64,000 bases of DNA, from positions 80,358-144,357 of the forward strand of contig JADJVQ010000018.1 of NCBI GenBank assembly GCA_016710525.1, written 5' to 3'. Positions 11,097 to 20,076 of the stretch are shown here, piece after piece. How positions within the stretch are numbered: the stretch's first letter is position 1; each line of letters begins with the position of its first letter. The notes under the pieces are model-generated. The model worked only from the letters and a program-made list of their open reading frames with translations, was not told where the DNA came from and searched no databases. The stretch comes from Burkholderiaceae bacterium (GTDB taxonomy: Bacteria > Pseudomonadota > Gammaproteobacteria > Burkholderiales > Burkholderiaceae_E). Position numbers and translations under genes: made by a program.

Positions 11097-13288
11097 TGCC
11101 CGAATCACACAGCAGTGACGGCGTCCTGGCGGGCGTCGCGGTGCGGGCTCTCGGGCCCGAGGGGCCCTTCGCCCAGGCCCATCCCGACTACCGGGTCCGC
11201 GAAGGCCAGCTCGGGCTGGCGCGTGCCATTGCGGCGGCGATCGAATCGCGCGGCGCCCTGATCGCCGAGGCGGGCACCGGCACCGGCAAGACCTTCGCCT
11301 ACCTCACGCCGGCGCTGCTGTCGGGCGGGCGGATCATCGTATCCACCGGCACGCGCACCCTGCAGGATCAGCTGTTCGACCGCGATCTGCCGGAAGTGGT
11401 CCGTGCGCTGGGGGTCCAGGTCGAGTGCGCGCTGCTCAAGGGGCGAGCGAACTACATCTGCCGTTATCACCTGCGCCGCAACCTGGCCGACGGACGGTTC
11501 GCCCGCCGCGAAGACATCGTCGATCTGCGCCGTATCGACCGCTACGCGGGGGTCACGCGCAGCGGCGATCGCGCCGGCGCGCCCGATGTCTCGGAAGATG
11601 CTCCGGCCTGGGCGCTGGCCAGCTCCACGCGTGAAAACTGCCTGGGGCAGGAGTGCCCGGACTATGGCGATTGTTTCGTGGTGAAGGCGCGGCAGGCGGC
11701 GCAACGGGCCGACCTGGTGGTGGTCAATCACCATCTGTTCTGCGCCGACCTGGCGCTGCGCGACGAGGGCGTCGCCGATCTGCTGCCCAGCGCCGACGCG
11801 GTGATCTTCGACGAGGCCCATCAGTTGCCCGATGTGGCGACCTCATTTTTCGGCACCTCGGTCTCTACCCGCAAGCTGACCGAGTTCGCCCGCGACGTGC
11901 TGCGCGCCGGTCTGGCCGAAGCGCGCGATGCCGCCGACTGGACGACCGAGTCGCGCAAGATCGAGCAGGCGGTGCGCGAACTGCGGCTGCACGCCGGCGA
12001 ACCGGCGCGCCTCGATGCCACGGCGCTGCGCACTCGCGAGGCACTGCTGGGGGCCGTCGCCCAATGTGTCGAGACACTGACCGACCTGCGCGCGCTGCTG
12101 GCCACCAGTGCCGAGCGCGGCCGCGACCTGGCCCGCTGCGCCCTGCGGGCCGGCGAGCTCGTCGTGCAGCTCGAACGCTGGCAGGACTCGGTTCTGGAGC
12201 AGACCGGCCGGGGCCCCAAGGCCGAGCCAGACGATCAGGACGCCTATGGCGAACCGACGGTTCCGGTGCCTGAGGGCGGCGTGGCTGTTGCCGGCACCGC
12301 GCCGGCGGCCGGCTCGCTGCCGGAGCAGGCCGCGGCCTTGTCGGAAGACGAGACTGCGGATGACGGCCTGCGCGTGGCCTGGGCCGAGATCAGCAGTTAC
12401 GGCGTCACACTGCATGCCACCCCGTTGTCGGTGGCCGGCACGTTCCGCCGGCATCGCGCGCAACGCCCGCGTGCCTGGGTCTTCGTGTCGGCGACCTTGG
12501 CTGTCAGCGGCACCTTCACCCATTTCGCGCGGGCGATCGGGATGCTGGATGCCGCCACGCACGCCTGGGAAAGTCCGTTCGACTTTGCCCGCCATGGGCT
12601 GCTCTACGTGCCGCAGGGGATCGGCGAGCCCTCGGGGTCTGATTTCCCGCAACGGGTCTTCGAGACGATCCGGCCTTTGCTGACGGCCAATCAGGGACGG
12701 GCATTCGTGCTGTGCACCACACTGCGGATGGTCGACCAGCTCGCCAGCCGGCTGGCACAGCATCTGGAGCGCGAGGGGAGTGCCCTGACGCTGCTGGTTC
12801 AGGGCACCGCGCCGCGCGCCGAGCTGCTGGAGCGCTTTCGCAGTGCGCCCGCGCCGGTGCTGATCGGCAGCGCCAGCTTCTGGGAAGGTGTCGATGTCCG
12901 CGGACGCCAGCTCTCGCTGGTCGTGATCGACAAACTTCCATTCGCGCCGCCCGATGACCCGGTCCTCAGAGCGCGCATCGAAGCCACGCGGCGCGAAGGG
13001 GGCGATCCTTTCCGGCAGCTGCAGATGCCGGCGGCCGCGATGGCCCTGAAGCAGGGCGCCGGCCGGATGATCCGTTCAGAAACCGATCGCGGACTGCTGG
13101 TGGTCTGCGATTCGCGCCTGGCTGACCGGCCCTACGGGCGCCAGCTGCTGCGCAGCCTGCCGCCCTTTGCCCGGACCCGGTCGGCCGAACAGGCGCTGGC
13201 CTTCCTGGCTGCGCTCGACGATCAGCCCGCGGACCTCATTTCCACACTTGCCACCAGCGCCGATCGTCCGACTGATAGCCCTTGCTGA
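11096..13288 (+). CDS. DinG/YoaA-type ATP-dependent DNA helicase
   Basis: The 730-residue XPD-like superfamily 2 helicase has Walker A AEAGTGTGKT (residues 57-66). Cysteines of a 4Fe-4S cluster lie in YICRYHL and in NCLGQECPDYGDCFV. A DEAH box follows (IFDEAHQLPD), and the C-terminal arginine-finger region is GAGRMIRSETDRG. The family unwinds DNA structures such as stalled forks or R-loops. An insert of low-complexity sequence lies near residues 375-420. The GTG start overlaps the stop of the DUF465 gene. The 3' end overlaps the convergent bamD by 53 bases. Confidence 0.93.
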   Translation: MPESHSSDGVLAGVAVRALGPEGPFAQAHPDYRVREGQLGLARAIAAAIESRGALIAEAGTGTGKTFAYLTPALLSGGRIIVSTGTRTLQDQLFDRDLPEVVRALGVQVECALLKGRANYICRYHLRRNLADGRFARREDIVDLRRIDRYAGVTRSGDRAGAPDVSEDAPAWALASSTRENCLGQECPDYGDCFVVKARQAAQRADLVVVNHHLFCADLALRDEGVADLLPSADAVIFDEAHQLPDVATSFFGTSVSTRKLTEFARDVLRAGLAEARDAADWTTESRKIEQAVRELRLHAGEPARLDATALRTREALLGAVAQCVETLTDLRALLATSAERGRDLARCALRAGELVVQLERWQDSVLEQTGRGPKAEPDDQDAYGEPTVPVPEGGVAVAGTAPAAGSLPEQAAALSEDETADDGLRVAWAEISSYGVTLHATPLSVAGTFRRHRAQRPRAWVFVSATLAVSGTFTHFARAIGMLDAATHAWESPFDFARHGLLYVPQGIGEPSGSDFPQRVFETIRPLLTANQGRAFVLCTTLRMVDQLASRLAQHLEREGSALTLLVQGTAPRAELLERFRSAPAPVLIGSASFWEGVDVRGRQLSLVVIDKLPFAPPDDPVLRARIEATRREGGDPFRQLQMPAAAMALKQGAGRMIRSETDRGLLVVCDSRLADRPYGRQLLRSLPPFARTRSAEQALAFLAALDDQPADLISTLATSADRPTDSPC

Positions 13289-14046
13289 GCAGTTCGCTGC
13301 GCGGAAAGTTGGTCTTCATCACGCGTTCGGTGTCGCTGCGCAATTCGTCCAGGCCCAGCCGCTCGTACGACATCAGCATGATGTAGAGGGCTTCTTCGAT
13401 GGCTGGCGCCTGCTGATACTGCCGCACGGCCAGCTGCGCGCGATTGATCGCCGCGACATAGGCGCCGCGCTTGTAGTAGTAGCGGGCGATATGGACCTCG
13501 CCCGCGGCCATCGAATTGACCAGGTACTTCATCCGCGCTTCCGAGTCGGCGGCGTACTTGCTGTCCGGGAAACCGCGTGACCACTTCGCGGAAGCCGTCA
13601 AAGGCCTCACGGGCCGCCTGCAGGTCGCGCTCGGACAGATCCTGCCCGCCCAGACTGGCCAGCCACCCCTGCTGTTCATTAAAGTTGATCAGGCCGCGCA
13701 GGTAATAGATGTAGTCGAGCGCGGGATGGGTCGGGAATTGCTTCAGGAACCGGTCGGTCGAGGCCAGCGCCATCGCCCGGTCGTTCTCCTTGTATTGAGC
13801 ATAGGCAATGCTCAACTGCGCCTGCTGAGCCCAGCGGCCGAACGGATAGCGCGCCTCGAGCTTCTCGAGCATCTTGACTGCCGCCGAATAGCGGCCGGAA
13901 CGCATTTCTTCCTGGGCCTCTGCGTATAATTTCTCGGCGTTCCAACCGAGGGTCGGGTCGCGCTGGTCGGTGGTGCTGCAGGCCGACAGCAAGATGGTCA
14001 GCCCGGCCAGCAAGGCCAGCAGGCGTCGCGCCGGTCCCTTGAACAT
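13236..14046 (-). CDS. bamD: outer-membrane assembly lipoprotein BamD, interrupted by a +1 frameshift
   Basis: A lipoprotein signal with lipobox LLSAC is followed by TPR-like repeats typical of BamD (NAEKLYAEAQEEM, YPFGRWAQQAQL), a core part of the BAM complex inserting outer-membrane beta-barrels. The start at 14046 has GAGGGCGG upstream. Near 13566-13570 the frame breaks within RFP: one extra G or C in TTTCCCGGACAGC shifts the reading. The expected sequence DSKYAADSEARMKYLVNSMA continues in the next frame to QVWK at 13236. bamD is essential where tested, so a base error is the most likely cause. Confidence 0.9.
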
Positions 14047-14207
14047 CGATCCGCCCTCGAGGCTGCCTGTACGGTGCATTGCAATTGTCTTTCGATGAAT
14101 CCGCCGTGCGTTGCCGGCCGGCGGCGCCCCGGGGCGCCGCACCCGATGGCGGGCGGCCGTCCGGCGGCTTCGTGAGTGGGGCAGATTATAGCCATCGGGT
14201 GCCCTCG

Positions 14208-15275
14208 GTGAGCGCCCTGGGGTCCGAAGGCCGGGCTGCCAGGGGCGCGGGCGACGAATTCAGCGACGACGACGCCCTCGATATCGAACCTTCTCCTGCG
14301 CCGCAGGACGAGCCTTCGCTCATCGAGATCTCGGCATCGGCCGGCGTGGGGCAGCGCGTCGACCGCTTCCTGGCCGAGGCGCTGGCCGGCCGCGTGCCGG
14401 GCCTTTCACGCACCCGGCTGCAGCAGTGGCTCGCGCTGGGCGCGGTGTCGTGCGCCCAGCGTGCCCTGGCGCCTTCAACCCGTCTGGCGGGCTTCGAGAC
14501 ACTGCAGGTCAGGGTGCTGCCGCGGGAAGCCGACCAGGCCTTCAAGCCGGATCCGGTGCCTCTGGTCATCGTGCACGAGGACGACGATGTGCTGGTCATC
14601 GACAAGCAGGCCGGGCTCGTCGTCCATCCGGCGGCCGGGCATTGGCGCGGCACCCTGCTCAACGGCCTGCTGCATCACCGTCCGGCACAGGCATTGCTGC
14701 CCCGGGCGGGCATCGTCCATCGCCTCGACAAGGACACCACGGGCCTGATGGTGGTCGCGACCAGCGAGCGCGCACTGGCTGTGCTGGGTGCGCAACTGGC
14801 CGACCGGTCGATGTCGCGCCGTTATCTGGCGCTGGCCGGCGGGGCGATCGGCGGACCGATGACCGTCGATGCGCCGATCGGTCGCGATCCCCGGGTGCGC
14901 ACGCGCATGGCGGTGGTCGACCCGGGCATCGGCAAGGCCGCCCGCACGCATGTGCGCCCGCTGGCCACGGGCCATTGGCGCGGCCTGCCGGTGACCCTGG
15001 TCGAATGCCGTCTCGAAACCGGGCGCACGCATCAGATCCGGGTGCATCTGCAGCACGAGGGGCATGCCCTGCTCGGCGATGCGCTGTATGCCGGAAGCCC
15101 GGGCGTCATAGCCCGTCAGGCCTTGCATGCCTGGCGCCTGGCCTTTGCGCATCCCGACGGGTCGGGCCAGAAGGCCTGGCGGGCGGAGCCTCCCGGCGAT
15201 CTGAACGACGCGATCCAGGCCTGCGGAATCGACCCGCTGGCCTGGCGCGAGAAGGCCGACCGGCCATGGAATTGA
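14208..15275 (+). CDS. rluD: 23S rRNA pseudouridine(1911/1915/1917) synthase
   Basis: An N-terminal S4-like RNA-binding domain (QRVDRFLAEAL ... SRTRLQQWLALGAV) precedes the RluA-family catalytic domain with the HRLDKDTTGLMVVA motif containing the catalytic Asp, and GRTHQIRVHL near the end. It modifies helix 69 of 23S rRNA. The reading frame opens at 14079, but the first segment is unlike the family, and an AT-rich -10-like element (GATTATAG, near 14182) lies inside it. I therefore prefer the GTG at 14208 (or 14199). It is divergent from bamD, a common betaproteobacterial arrangement. Confidence 0.93.
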   Translation: MSALGSEGRAARGAGDEFSDDDALDIEPSPAPQDEPSLIEISASAGVGQRVDRFLAEALAGRVPGLSRTRLQQWLALGAVSCAQRALAPSTRLAGFETLQVRVLPREADQAFKPDPVPLVIVHEDDDVLVIDKQAGLVVHPAAGHWRGTLLNGLLHHRPAQALLPRAGIVHRLDKDTTGLMVVATSERALAVLGAQLADRSMSRRYLALAGGAIGGPMTVDAPIGRDPRVRTRMAVVDPGIGKAARTHVRPLATGHWRGLPVTLVECRLETGRTHQIRVHLQHEGHALLGDALYAGSPGVIARQALHAWRLAFAHPDGSGQKAWRAEPPGDLNDAIQACGIDPLAWREKADRPWN

Positions 15276-15279
15276 GCTG

Positions 15280-16077
15280 ATGCCCGGGCGAGATCCGACG
15301 GGTTGGGACGCCTGGCAGCCTGCGCTCTGGCCGGCGCCTGCCCGAGTGCGGGCCGGACACACGCTGCGCCGGGGCGGCGTCAGCGTCGGCGCCTGGGGCG
15401 ATCAGGCCGGTGCTGACGGGCTCAATCTGGGCGCGCAATGCGGCGACGACCCGGCATTCGTCGCGGCGAATCGAGAGCGCCTGGCCGCCCGCCTGCCGAG
15501 TCCGCCCGTGTGGCTCGATCAGGTCCACGGCGTGCGGGTGCATCGGGCCGGCTGCGCGGGCGGCGGCGCGGCCGTTTCCGCCACCGACGCATCGGTGACC
15601 GATCGATCGGGTGTCGTGCTGGCCGTGCTGTCGGCCGATTGTCTGCCGGTGCTGCTCACCAATCACGAAGGCACTGTCGTCGGCGCGGCCCATGCCGGCT
15701 GGCGCGGGCTGGCCGGGGGAGTGGTCGAGGCAATGGTGGCGGCTGCGCGGCGGCTGGCATCCTCTGATGCGCGCTGGCTGGCCTGGCTCGGCCCAGCCAT
15801 CGGTCCGCTGTCCTTCGAGGTCGGTGACGAGGTCAGGGAAGCGTTCATGGCGCACAGCGCGCAGGCCGGCACAGCCTTCCTGGCAGGGCGCGAGGCGGGT
15901 AAGTGGCAGGCCGATCTGTATCTGCTGGCGCGCCAGCGCCTGGCGGAACTGGGCATCGACTCGGTCCATGGCGGCGGCCGCTGCACCGTCGGCGATCCGG
16001 AACGCTATTTTTCGTACCGGCGTGATCGCACCACCGGACGACTGGCGAGCCTCATTTGGATCGATCCGGCGGATTGA
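15280..16077 (+). CDS. pgeF: PgeF/YfiH-family multicopper-like purine nucleoside / peptidoglycan-editing factor
   Basis: The 265-residue protein has the YfiH (laccase-domain) signatures: WLDQVHGVRVHR, LSADCLPVLL, AAHAGWRGLAGGVV, and GGGRCTVGDPERYFSYRRD near the C-terminus. Together these supply the conserved His/Cys metal site. Members have been described as peptidoglycan editing factors and as purine nucleoside-processing enzymes. The ATG is four bases after the rluD stop, so the two are one transcript. The end overlaps the convergent small membrane-protein gene by 26 bases. Confidence 0.92.
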   Translation: MPGRDPTGWDAWQPALWPAPARVRAGHTLRRGGVSVGAWGDQAGADGLNLGAQCGDDPAFVAANRERLAARLPSPPVWLDQVHGVRVHRAGCAGGGAAVSATDASVTDRSGVVLAVLSADCLPVLLTNHEGTVVGAAHAGWRGLAGGVVEAMVAAARRLASSDARWLAWLGPAIGPLSFEVGDEVREAFMAHSAQAGTAFLAGREAGKWQADLYLLARQRLAELGIDSVHGGGRCTVGDPERYFSYRRDRTTGRLASLIWIDPAD

Positions 16078-16312
16078 GCGGTACCGATGGCCCCGACGGC
16101 GCTTCCGTCGCTTCCGGCGCTTCCGTCGCTTCCGTCGCTTCCACGCGCGCGGCCAGGTCGCGCCGGCGTCGCGGAGTGCCCAGCAGGTACAGCAGCAGGC
16201 CCAGCGGCAGGAGTCCCGCGCCGACGAAAGTGACGATCCCCCTGAATACGGTCGGCTGCATGATCGAGATCAGCAGCAGCACGTAGAGCCAGGCAATGGC
16301 GACGATGTACAT
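16052..16312 (-). CDS. small inner-membrane protein with acidic repeat tail
   Basis: The 86-residue protein has two probable membrane helices (about residues 3-18 and 25-45), then an Arg-rich patch (PRRRRDLAARV) consistent with a cytoplasmic tail. The tail is mostly Glu-Ala-Thr/Pro repeats encoded by five 9-base units. Small proteins of this kind often lie upstream of phaC in Burkholderiales, but no function is known to me. Confidence 0.65.
   Translation of the reverse strand: MYIVAIAWLYVLLLISIMQPTVFRGIVTFVGAGLLPLGLLLYLLGTPRRRRDLAARVEATEATEAPEATEAPSGPSVPLNPPDRSK
16098..16142. repeat. tandem 9-base repeat (five G[GT]CGCTTCC units, as an 18-base period)
   Basis: GGCGCTTCCGTCGCTTCC occurs twice in direct succession (16098-16115, 16116-16133), followed by a half unit. 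It lies within the 3' end of the small membrane-protein gene, where it encodes Glu-Ala-Thr and Glu-Ala-Pro triplets. Copy number could vary by slippage without shifting the frame. Confidence 0.8.
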
Positions 16313-16432
16313 GGTTCGGCCTGCGAGGGCTGCGGACTGCGCAAGCGCACCGTAAGCCGGTATGTGTAAAGTCCGCCTTCAGGAGTCGGCGAACGCGTAC
16401 TTGGCGGGCCGATTGCCGAGCAGGGCTGTCGA

Positions 16433-16460
16433 TTGACAAAAGTCTTGCGCGGTGCAGAAT
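16433..16460 (+). promoter_or_regulatory. sigma-70-type promoter of phaC
   Basis: A consensus -35 TTGACA (16433-16438) is followed after 16 bases by CAGAAT (16455-16460), about 60 bases before the phaC ATG. It is the clearest sigma-70 promoter in the window. Confidence 0.6.
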
Positions 16461-16521
16461 GAATTCAGTCTAACAAGCATTTCTGGGGTGCTGAGAATGC
16501 GCCCCGCAGGGAGGGGGACAC

Positions 16522-18570
16522 ATGGCATCCGCGAAAGAGTCCGCGCAGGTTGGACGGGCCGCAGCACCGCGCGCCAGCGTCAAGAACGCAGCGGCTGGGT
16601 CGGCTTCCCGCCGCGGCAAGTCAGCAGTTCCCAGCATGAACGCGGGCGCCGATGTGCCGGCCGCCTTGCCGCCCGCCGCATCTGGCCGAGTCCGGGCCGC
16701 GCCAGCCAAATCCCCGGCCGCATCGGGCCGCTCCCCGAGCCCTTCGCCGGTCGTGCCGGCGGCCGCCCGCAAGACTGCCGTGCCCGCCGCCAAACCCCGA
16801 GCGTCCTCGGGCGGCAAACCCGCCCGGGTGGGGGCGGCGGACCGCAAACCCGAGCCCACCGCGCAACCGCGGCCCGCAGCGGGCGCCACGCGCAACGCGA
16901 GCGCAGCCCGGCGCGAGGCTCCCGCCAGCGCGCCCGTTTCACCGCTGGCGCAGGCCGAGGCGCTGATCAGCGGCTTGCTGCCGGCGCTGCCGGCGGCGCA
17001 GATTCCGCCGGCCCGCCTGGCCGAACTGCAGTCCGAGTACCTGCGGCGATGGCAGCAGCTGGTGAGCGGTGCCAGCCAGCACGCGGCCCCGACCCTCACC
17101 GACCGCCGTTTTGCCAATGAGGCCTGGCACGACAGCGGGCCCTTTTCATGGACCGCGGCGTTGTATCTGCTCAATGGCGAGTTCATGCAGAAGATGGCCG
17201 AGTCGGTGCAGGCCGACACCAGGACCCAGGAGCGCGTGCGCTTCGCGACCCAGCAGTTCGTCGACATGCTGTCGCCCGCCAATTTTCTGGCCACCAACCC
17301 CGAGGCGCAGAAGAAGATTCTCGAAACCCGCGGCGAGAGCCTGCGTGTCGGGCTGGAGAACCTGGTCAGCGACCTCGAGAAAGGCCGCATTTCGCAGACC
17401 GATGAAGAGGCCTTCGAGGTTGGCCGCAATGTCGCGACCAGTCCCGGCGCGGTGGTGTTCCAGAACGATCTGGTGCAGCTGATCCAGTACGAGGCGTCCA
17501 CGCCTGCGGTTGCCAAGCGGCCGCTGCTGCTGGTGCCGCCCTGCATCAACAAGTTCTACATCATGGACTTGCAGCCGGACAACTCGCTGGTCGCCTACGC
17601 GGTGTCGCAGGGCCACACGGTTTTCATGCTGAGCTGGCGCAACGTCGGGCCCGATCAGGGCAGCCTGACCTGGGACGACTATCTCGAGCAGGGCATCTTC
17701 GAATGCCTGCGCGTCGTGCGCGAAATCAGCGGCGCGCCGACGATCAATGCGCTCGGATTCTGCGTCGGGGGCACCATCCTGGCCGCCGCGCTGGCGGCCC
17801 TGGCGGCGCGTGGCGAGCGGCCCGTGCAGTCGATGACGCTGATGACCACGCTGCTCGACTTCGCCGAACCCGGCGTGCTGGGCATCTTCGTCGACGAAGC
17901 GTTCGTTCGTTATCGCGAGCAGATGCTGGGGGTCGACGGCATCCTGAAGGGCCAGGAGCTGGCCACGACCTTCTCGTTCCTGAGGCCCAATGACCTGGTC
18001 TGGAACTACGTCGTCAGCAATTACCTGAAGGGCGACCGGCCGCCGGCATTCGACCTGCTGTACTGGAACGCCGACAGCACCAACCTGCCGGGCCCGATGT
18101 ACTGCTGGTACCTGCGGCACATGTATCTGCAGAACGAGCTGAAGATCCCCGGCCGCCTCACCTGCGTGGGCGAGTCGATCGACCTGCGCAGCATCGCGCT
18201 TCCGACCTTCATTTTCGGCGCGCGCGAAGATCACATCGTGCCGTGGCGCGCAGCCTATGCGAACACCCAGGTGCTCGACGGACCGGTGCGTTTCGTCCTG
18301 GGCGCCAGCGGCCACATTGCCGGCGCGATCAATCCGGTGACCAAGAACAAGCGCAGCTACTGGAGCGGGCCGGCGCAGTATCCCGCCGATCCCGAGGCCT
18401 GGTTGAGCACGGCCACCGAACGGCCGGGCAGCTGGTGGCAGGAATGGTCGGCCTGGCTGCAGGAGCACCGGGGCGGCGAACAACCCGCGCCGGCCAGCGT
18501 GGGCAACAAGCAGTACCCGCCGCTGGAACCGGCGCCGGGAAGTTACGTGAAGGCGCGTGCGCCACAGTAG
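16522..18570 (+). CDS. phaC: class I poly(3-hydroxyalkanoate) synthase with long N-terminal extension
   Basis: The 682-residue enzyme polymerises 3-hydroxyacyl-CoA into PHA on the granule surface. The alpha/beta-hydrolase core has the lipase-like box GFCVGG with the nucleophile Cys414, Asp570 in GAREDHIVPW and His598 in GASGHIAGA. The first roughly 135 residues are an Ala/Pro/Lys/Arg-rich, probably disordered extension, making it about 90 residues longer than usual class I enzymes. A strong GGGAGGGGG ribosome-binding sequence precedes the ATG. It is followed by phaB and phaR. Confidence 0.97.
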   Translation: MASAKESAQVGRAAAPRASVKNAAAGSASRRGKSAVPSMNAGADVPAALPPAASGRVRAAPAKSPAASGRSPSPSPVVPAAARKTAVPAAKPRASSGGKPARVGAADRKPEPTAQPRPAAGATRNASAARREAPASAPVSPLAQAEALISGLLPALPAAQIPPARLAELQSEYLRRWQQLVSGASQHAAPTLTDRRFANEAWHDSGPFSWTAALYLLNGEFMQKMAESVQADTRTQERVRFATQQFVDMLSPANFLATNPEAQKKILETRGESLRVGLENLVSDLEKGRISQTDEEAFEVGRNVATSPGAVVFQNDLVQLIQYEASTPAVAKRPLLLVPPCINKFYIMDLQPDNSLVAYAVSQGHTVFMLSWRNVGPDQGSLTWDDYLEQGIFECLRVVREISGAPTINALGFCVGGTILAAALAALAARGERPVQSMTLMTTLLDFAEPGVLGIFVDEAFVRYREQMLGVDGILKGQELATTFSFLRPNDLVWNYVVSNYLKGDRPPAFDLLYWNADSTNLPGPMYCWYLRHMYLQNELKIPGRLTCVGESIDLRSIALPTFIFGAREDHIVPWRAAYANTQVLDGPVRFVLGASGHIAGAINPVTKNKRSYWSGPAQYPADPEAWLSTATERPGSWWQEWSAWLQEHRGGEQPAPASVGNKQYPPLEPAPGSYVKARAPQ

Positions 18571-18638
18571 ATGTCTTGTGAGCTGCTGGCAGCGGCGGCA
18601 TCACCCGGCAAGAATCCAACAAAGGAGAGGGAGTTCAC

Positions 18639-19376
18639 ATGAGCAAGAAGCTGGCATACGTCACCGGCGGAATGGGCGGCATCGGGACCGCCATTTGCCG
18701 CAAGTTTCACGACATGGGTTACGAGGTTGTCGCCGGCTGCGGCCCCACCCGCGACTTCGTCAAGTGGATCGATGAGCAGAAGGCTGACGGTTACCACTTT
18801 CACGTGTCGGTAGGCAACGTGTCCGACTGGGAGTCGACCAAGGCGGCCTTCGAAAAAGTTCGCGCCGAGCTCGGCAACCCGTCCATCCTGGTCAACAACG
18901 CGGGCATCACCCGCGATGGCGTGTTCCGCAAGATGTCTCTGGATGACTGGAATGCCGTCATCTCGACCAATCTGAACTCGCTGTTCAACGTCACCAAGCA
19001 GGTGATCGACGGCATGCTCGATTCGGGCTGGGGACGCATCATCAACATCTCGTCGGTCAATGGCGAAAAAGGCCAGTTCGGGCAGACCAACTACTCGGCC
19101 GCCAAGGCCGGCATGCACGGCTTCACGATGGCGCTGGCCCAGGAAGTGGCCAGCAAAGGCGTCACGGTCAACACCGTCTCGCCCGGCTACATCGGGACCG
19201 ACATGGTGATGGCGGTGCGCGAGGACGTGCGCGAGAAGATCATCCAGACCATTCCGGTTCGGCGGCTGGGCAAGGCCGAAGAAATCGGCTCGATCTGCGG
19301 CTGGCTGTCGACCGACGACGCCGGCTTCACGACCGGCGCAGATTTTTCGTGCAACGGCGGCCTGCATATGGGATGA
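18639..19376 (+). CDS. phaB: acetoacetyl-CoA reductase (NADPH)
   Basis: The 245-residue short-chain dehydrogenase makes (R)-3-hydroxybutyryl-CoA, the substrate of PhaC. It has the TGGMGGIG nucleotide motif at the N-terminus, NNAGITRDG, the Ser of INISSVNG, and the YSAAKAG catalytic Tyr/Lys. The sequence GEKGQFGQTNYSAAKAGMHG is characteristic of PhaB. AAAGGAGAGGGAG lies upstream of the ATG. It sits 68 bases after phaC; no thiolase (phaA) is present in the window. Confidence 0.97.
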   Translation: MSKKLAYVTGGMGGIGTAICRKFHDMGYEVVAGCGPTRDFVKWIDEQKADGYHFHVSVGNVSDWESTKAAFEKVRAELGNPSILVNNAGITRDGVFRKMSLDDWNAVISTNLNSLFNVTKQVIDGMLDSGWGRIINISSVNGEKGQFGQTNYSAAKAGMHGFTMALAQEVASKGVTVNTVSPGYIGTDMVMAVREDVREKIIQTIPVRRLGKAEEIGSICGWLSTDDAGFTTGADFSCNGGLHMG

Positions 19377-19386
19377 GCGAGGGGTT

Positions 19387-19409
19387 TCGCCGGCTGGTGC
19401 AGCCGGCGA
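19387..19409 (+). promoter_or_regulatory. 10-bp perfect hairpin between phaB and phaR
   Basis: TCGCCGGCTG-GTG-CAGCCGGCGA can form a stem of ten pairs with a 3-base loop, 10 bases after the phaB stop and 55 bases before the phaR ATG. There is no T-tract after it, so it is not a classical terminator. It may stabilise phaCB mRNA, attenuate read-through into phaR, or act as an operator. Confidence 0.55.
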
Positions 19410-19464
19410 CGATGTGTGAGCTCGCCCGATTCACTGTTCTTTCGATTCCCCGGAGACCCCGTAC

Positions 19465-20013
19465 ATGCCGAGCACCTCGAGGCTGATCAAGAAATACCCC
19501 AACCGGCGGCTCTACGACACCCAGACGAGTGCCTACATCACGCTGGCCGACGTCAAGCAGTTGGTTCTCGAGAGCGAGGACTTCAAGGTTCTCGATGCCA
19601 AGAGCGGCGAAGACCTGACCCGCAGCATTCTGTTGCAGATCCTCCTGGAGGAGGAGGCGGGCGGTGCGCCGCTGTTCTCGTCCATCATGCTGTCGCAGAT
19701 CATCCGGTTTTACGGTCACGCGATGCAGGGCATGATGGGCTCCTATCTCGAGAAGACGATGGGCGCCTTCGTCGAGATCCAGGGCAAGATGCAGGATCAG
19801 TCCAAGGCCTTCTACGACACCAAGGGGCTGCCCAGCCCCGAGATGTGGACCCAGTTCATGTCGGTGCAGACGCCGATGATCCAGACCATGATGAGCAACT
19901 ACATCGAACAGAGCAAGAACCTGTTCGTGCAGATGCAGGATCAGATGCAGCAGCAGGCCCGCTCGATGTTCCATACCTTTCCCTTCCAAGGGACACCGGG
20001 CGACAAGAAGTAG
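19465..20013 (+). CDS. phaR: PHA synthesis repressor / granule-associated regulator
   Basis: The 182-residue protein starts with the PHB accumulation regulator DNA-binding domain (RLIKKYPNRRLYDTQTSAYI, then TLADVKQLV) followed by the PHB_acc domain with Met/Gln-rich helices. PhaR binds both DNA and nascent PHA granules and represses phasin and its own transcription until granules form. GGAG lies ahead of the ATG. It is the third gene after phaC and phaB, and a terminator-like hairpin follows it. Confidence 0.95.
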   Translation: MPSTSRLIKKYPNRRLYDTQTSAYITLADVKQLVLESEDFKVLDAKSGEDLTRSILLQILLEEEAGGAPLFSSIMLSQIIRFYGHAMQGMMGSYLEKTMGAFVEIQGKMQDQSKAFYDTKGLPSPEMWTQFMSVQTPMIQTMMSNYIEQSKNLFVQMQDQMQQQARSMFHTFPFQGTPGDKK

Positions 20014-20050
20014 TCCCGCGGCTAGAATCCGGCTCTCCAAAGCGAATCTC

Positions 20051-20074
20051 ACGCCGCCTGCGGGCGGCGTTTTC
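20051..20074 (+). terminator. intrinsic terminator-like hairpin after phaR, abutting rimO
   Basis: ACGCCGCC-TGCG-GGCGGCGT forms a perfect 8-bp GC stem with a 4-base loop followed by TTTC. It ends only two to three bases before the rimO ATG at 20077, so it both terminates phaR transcripts and covers the place where the rimO ribosome-binding site should be. Confidence 0.7.
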
Positions 20075-20076
20075 AC

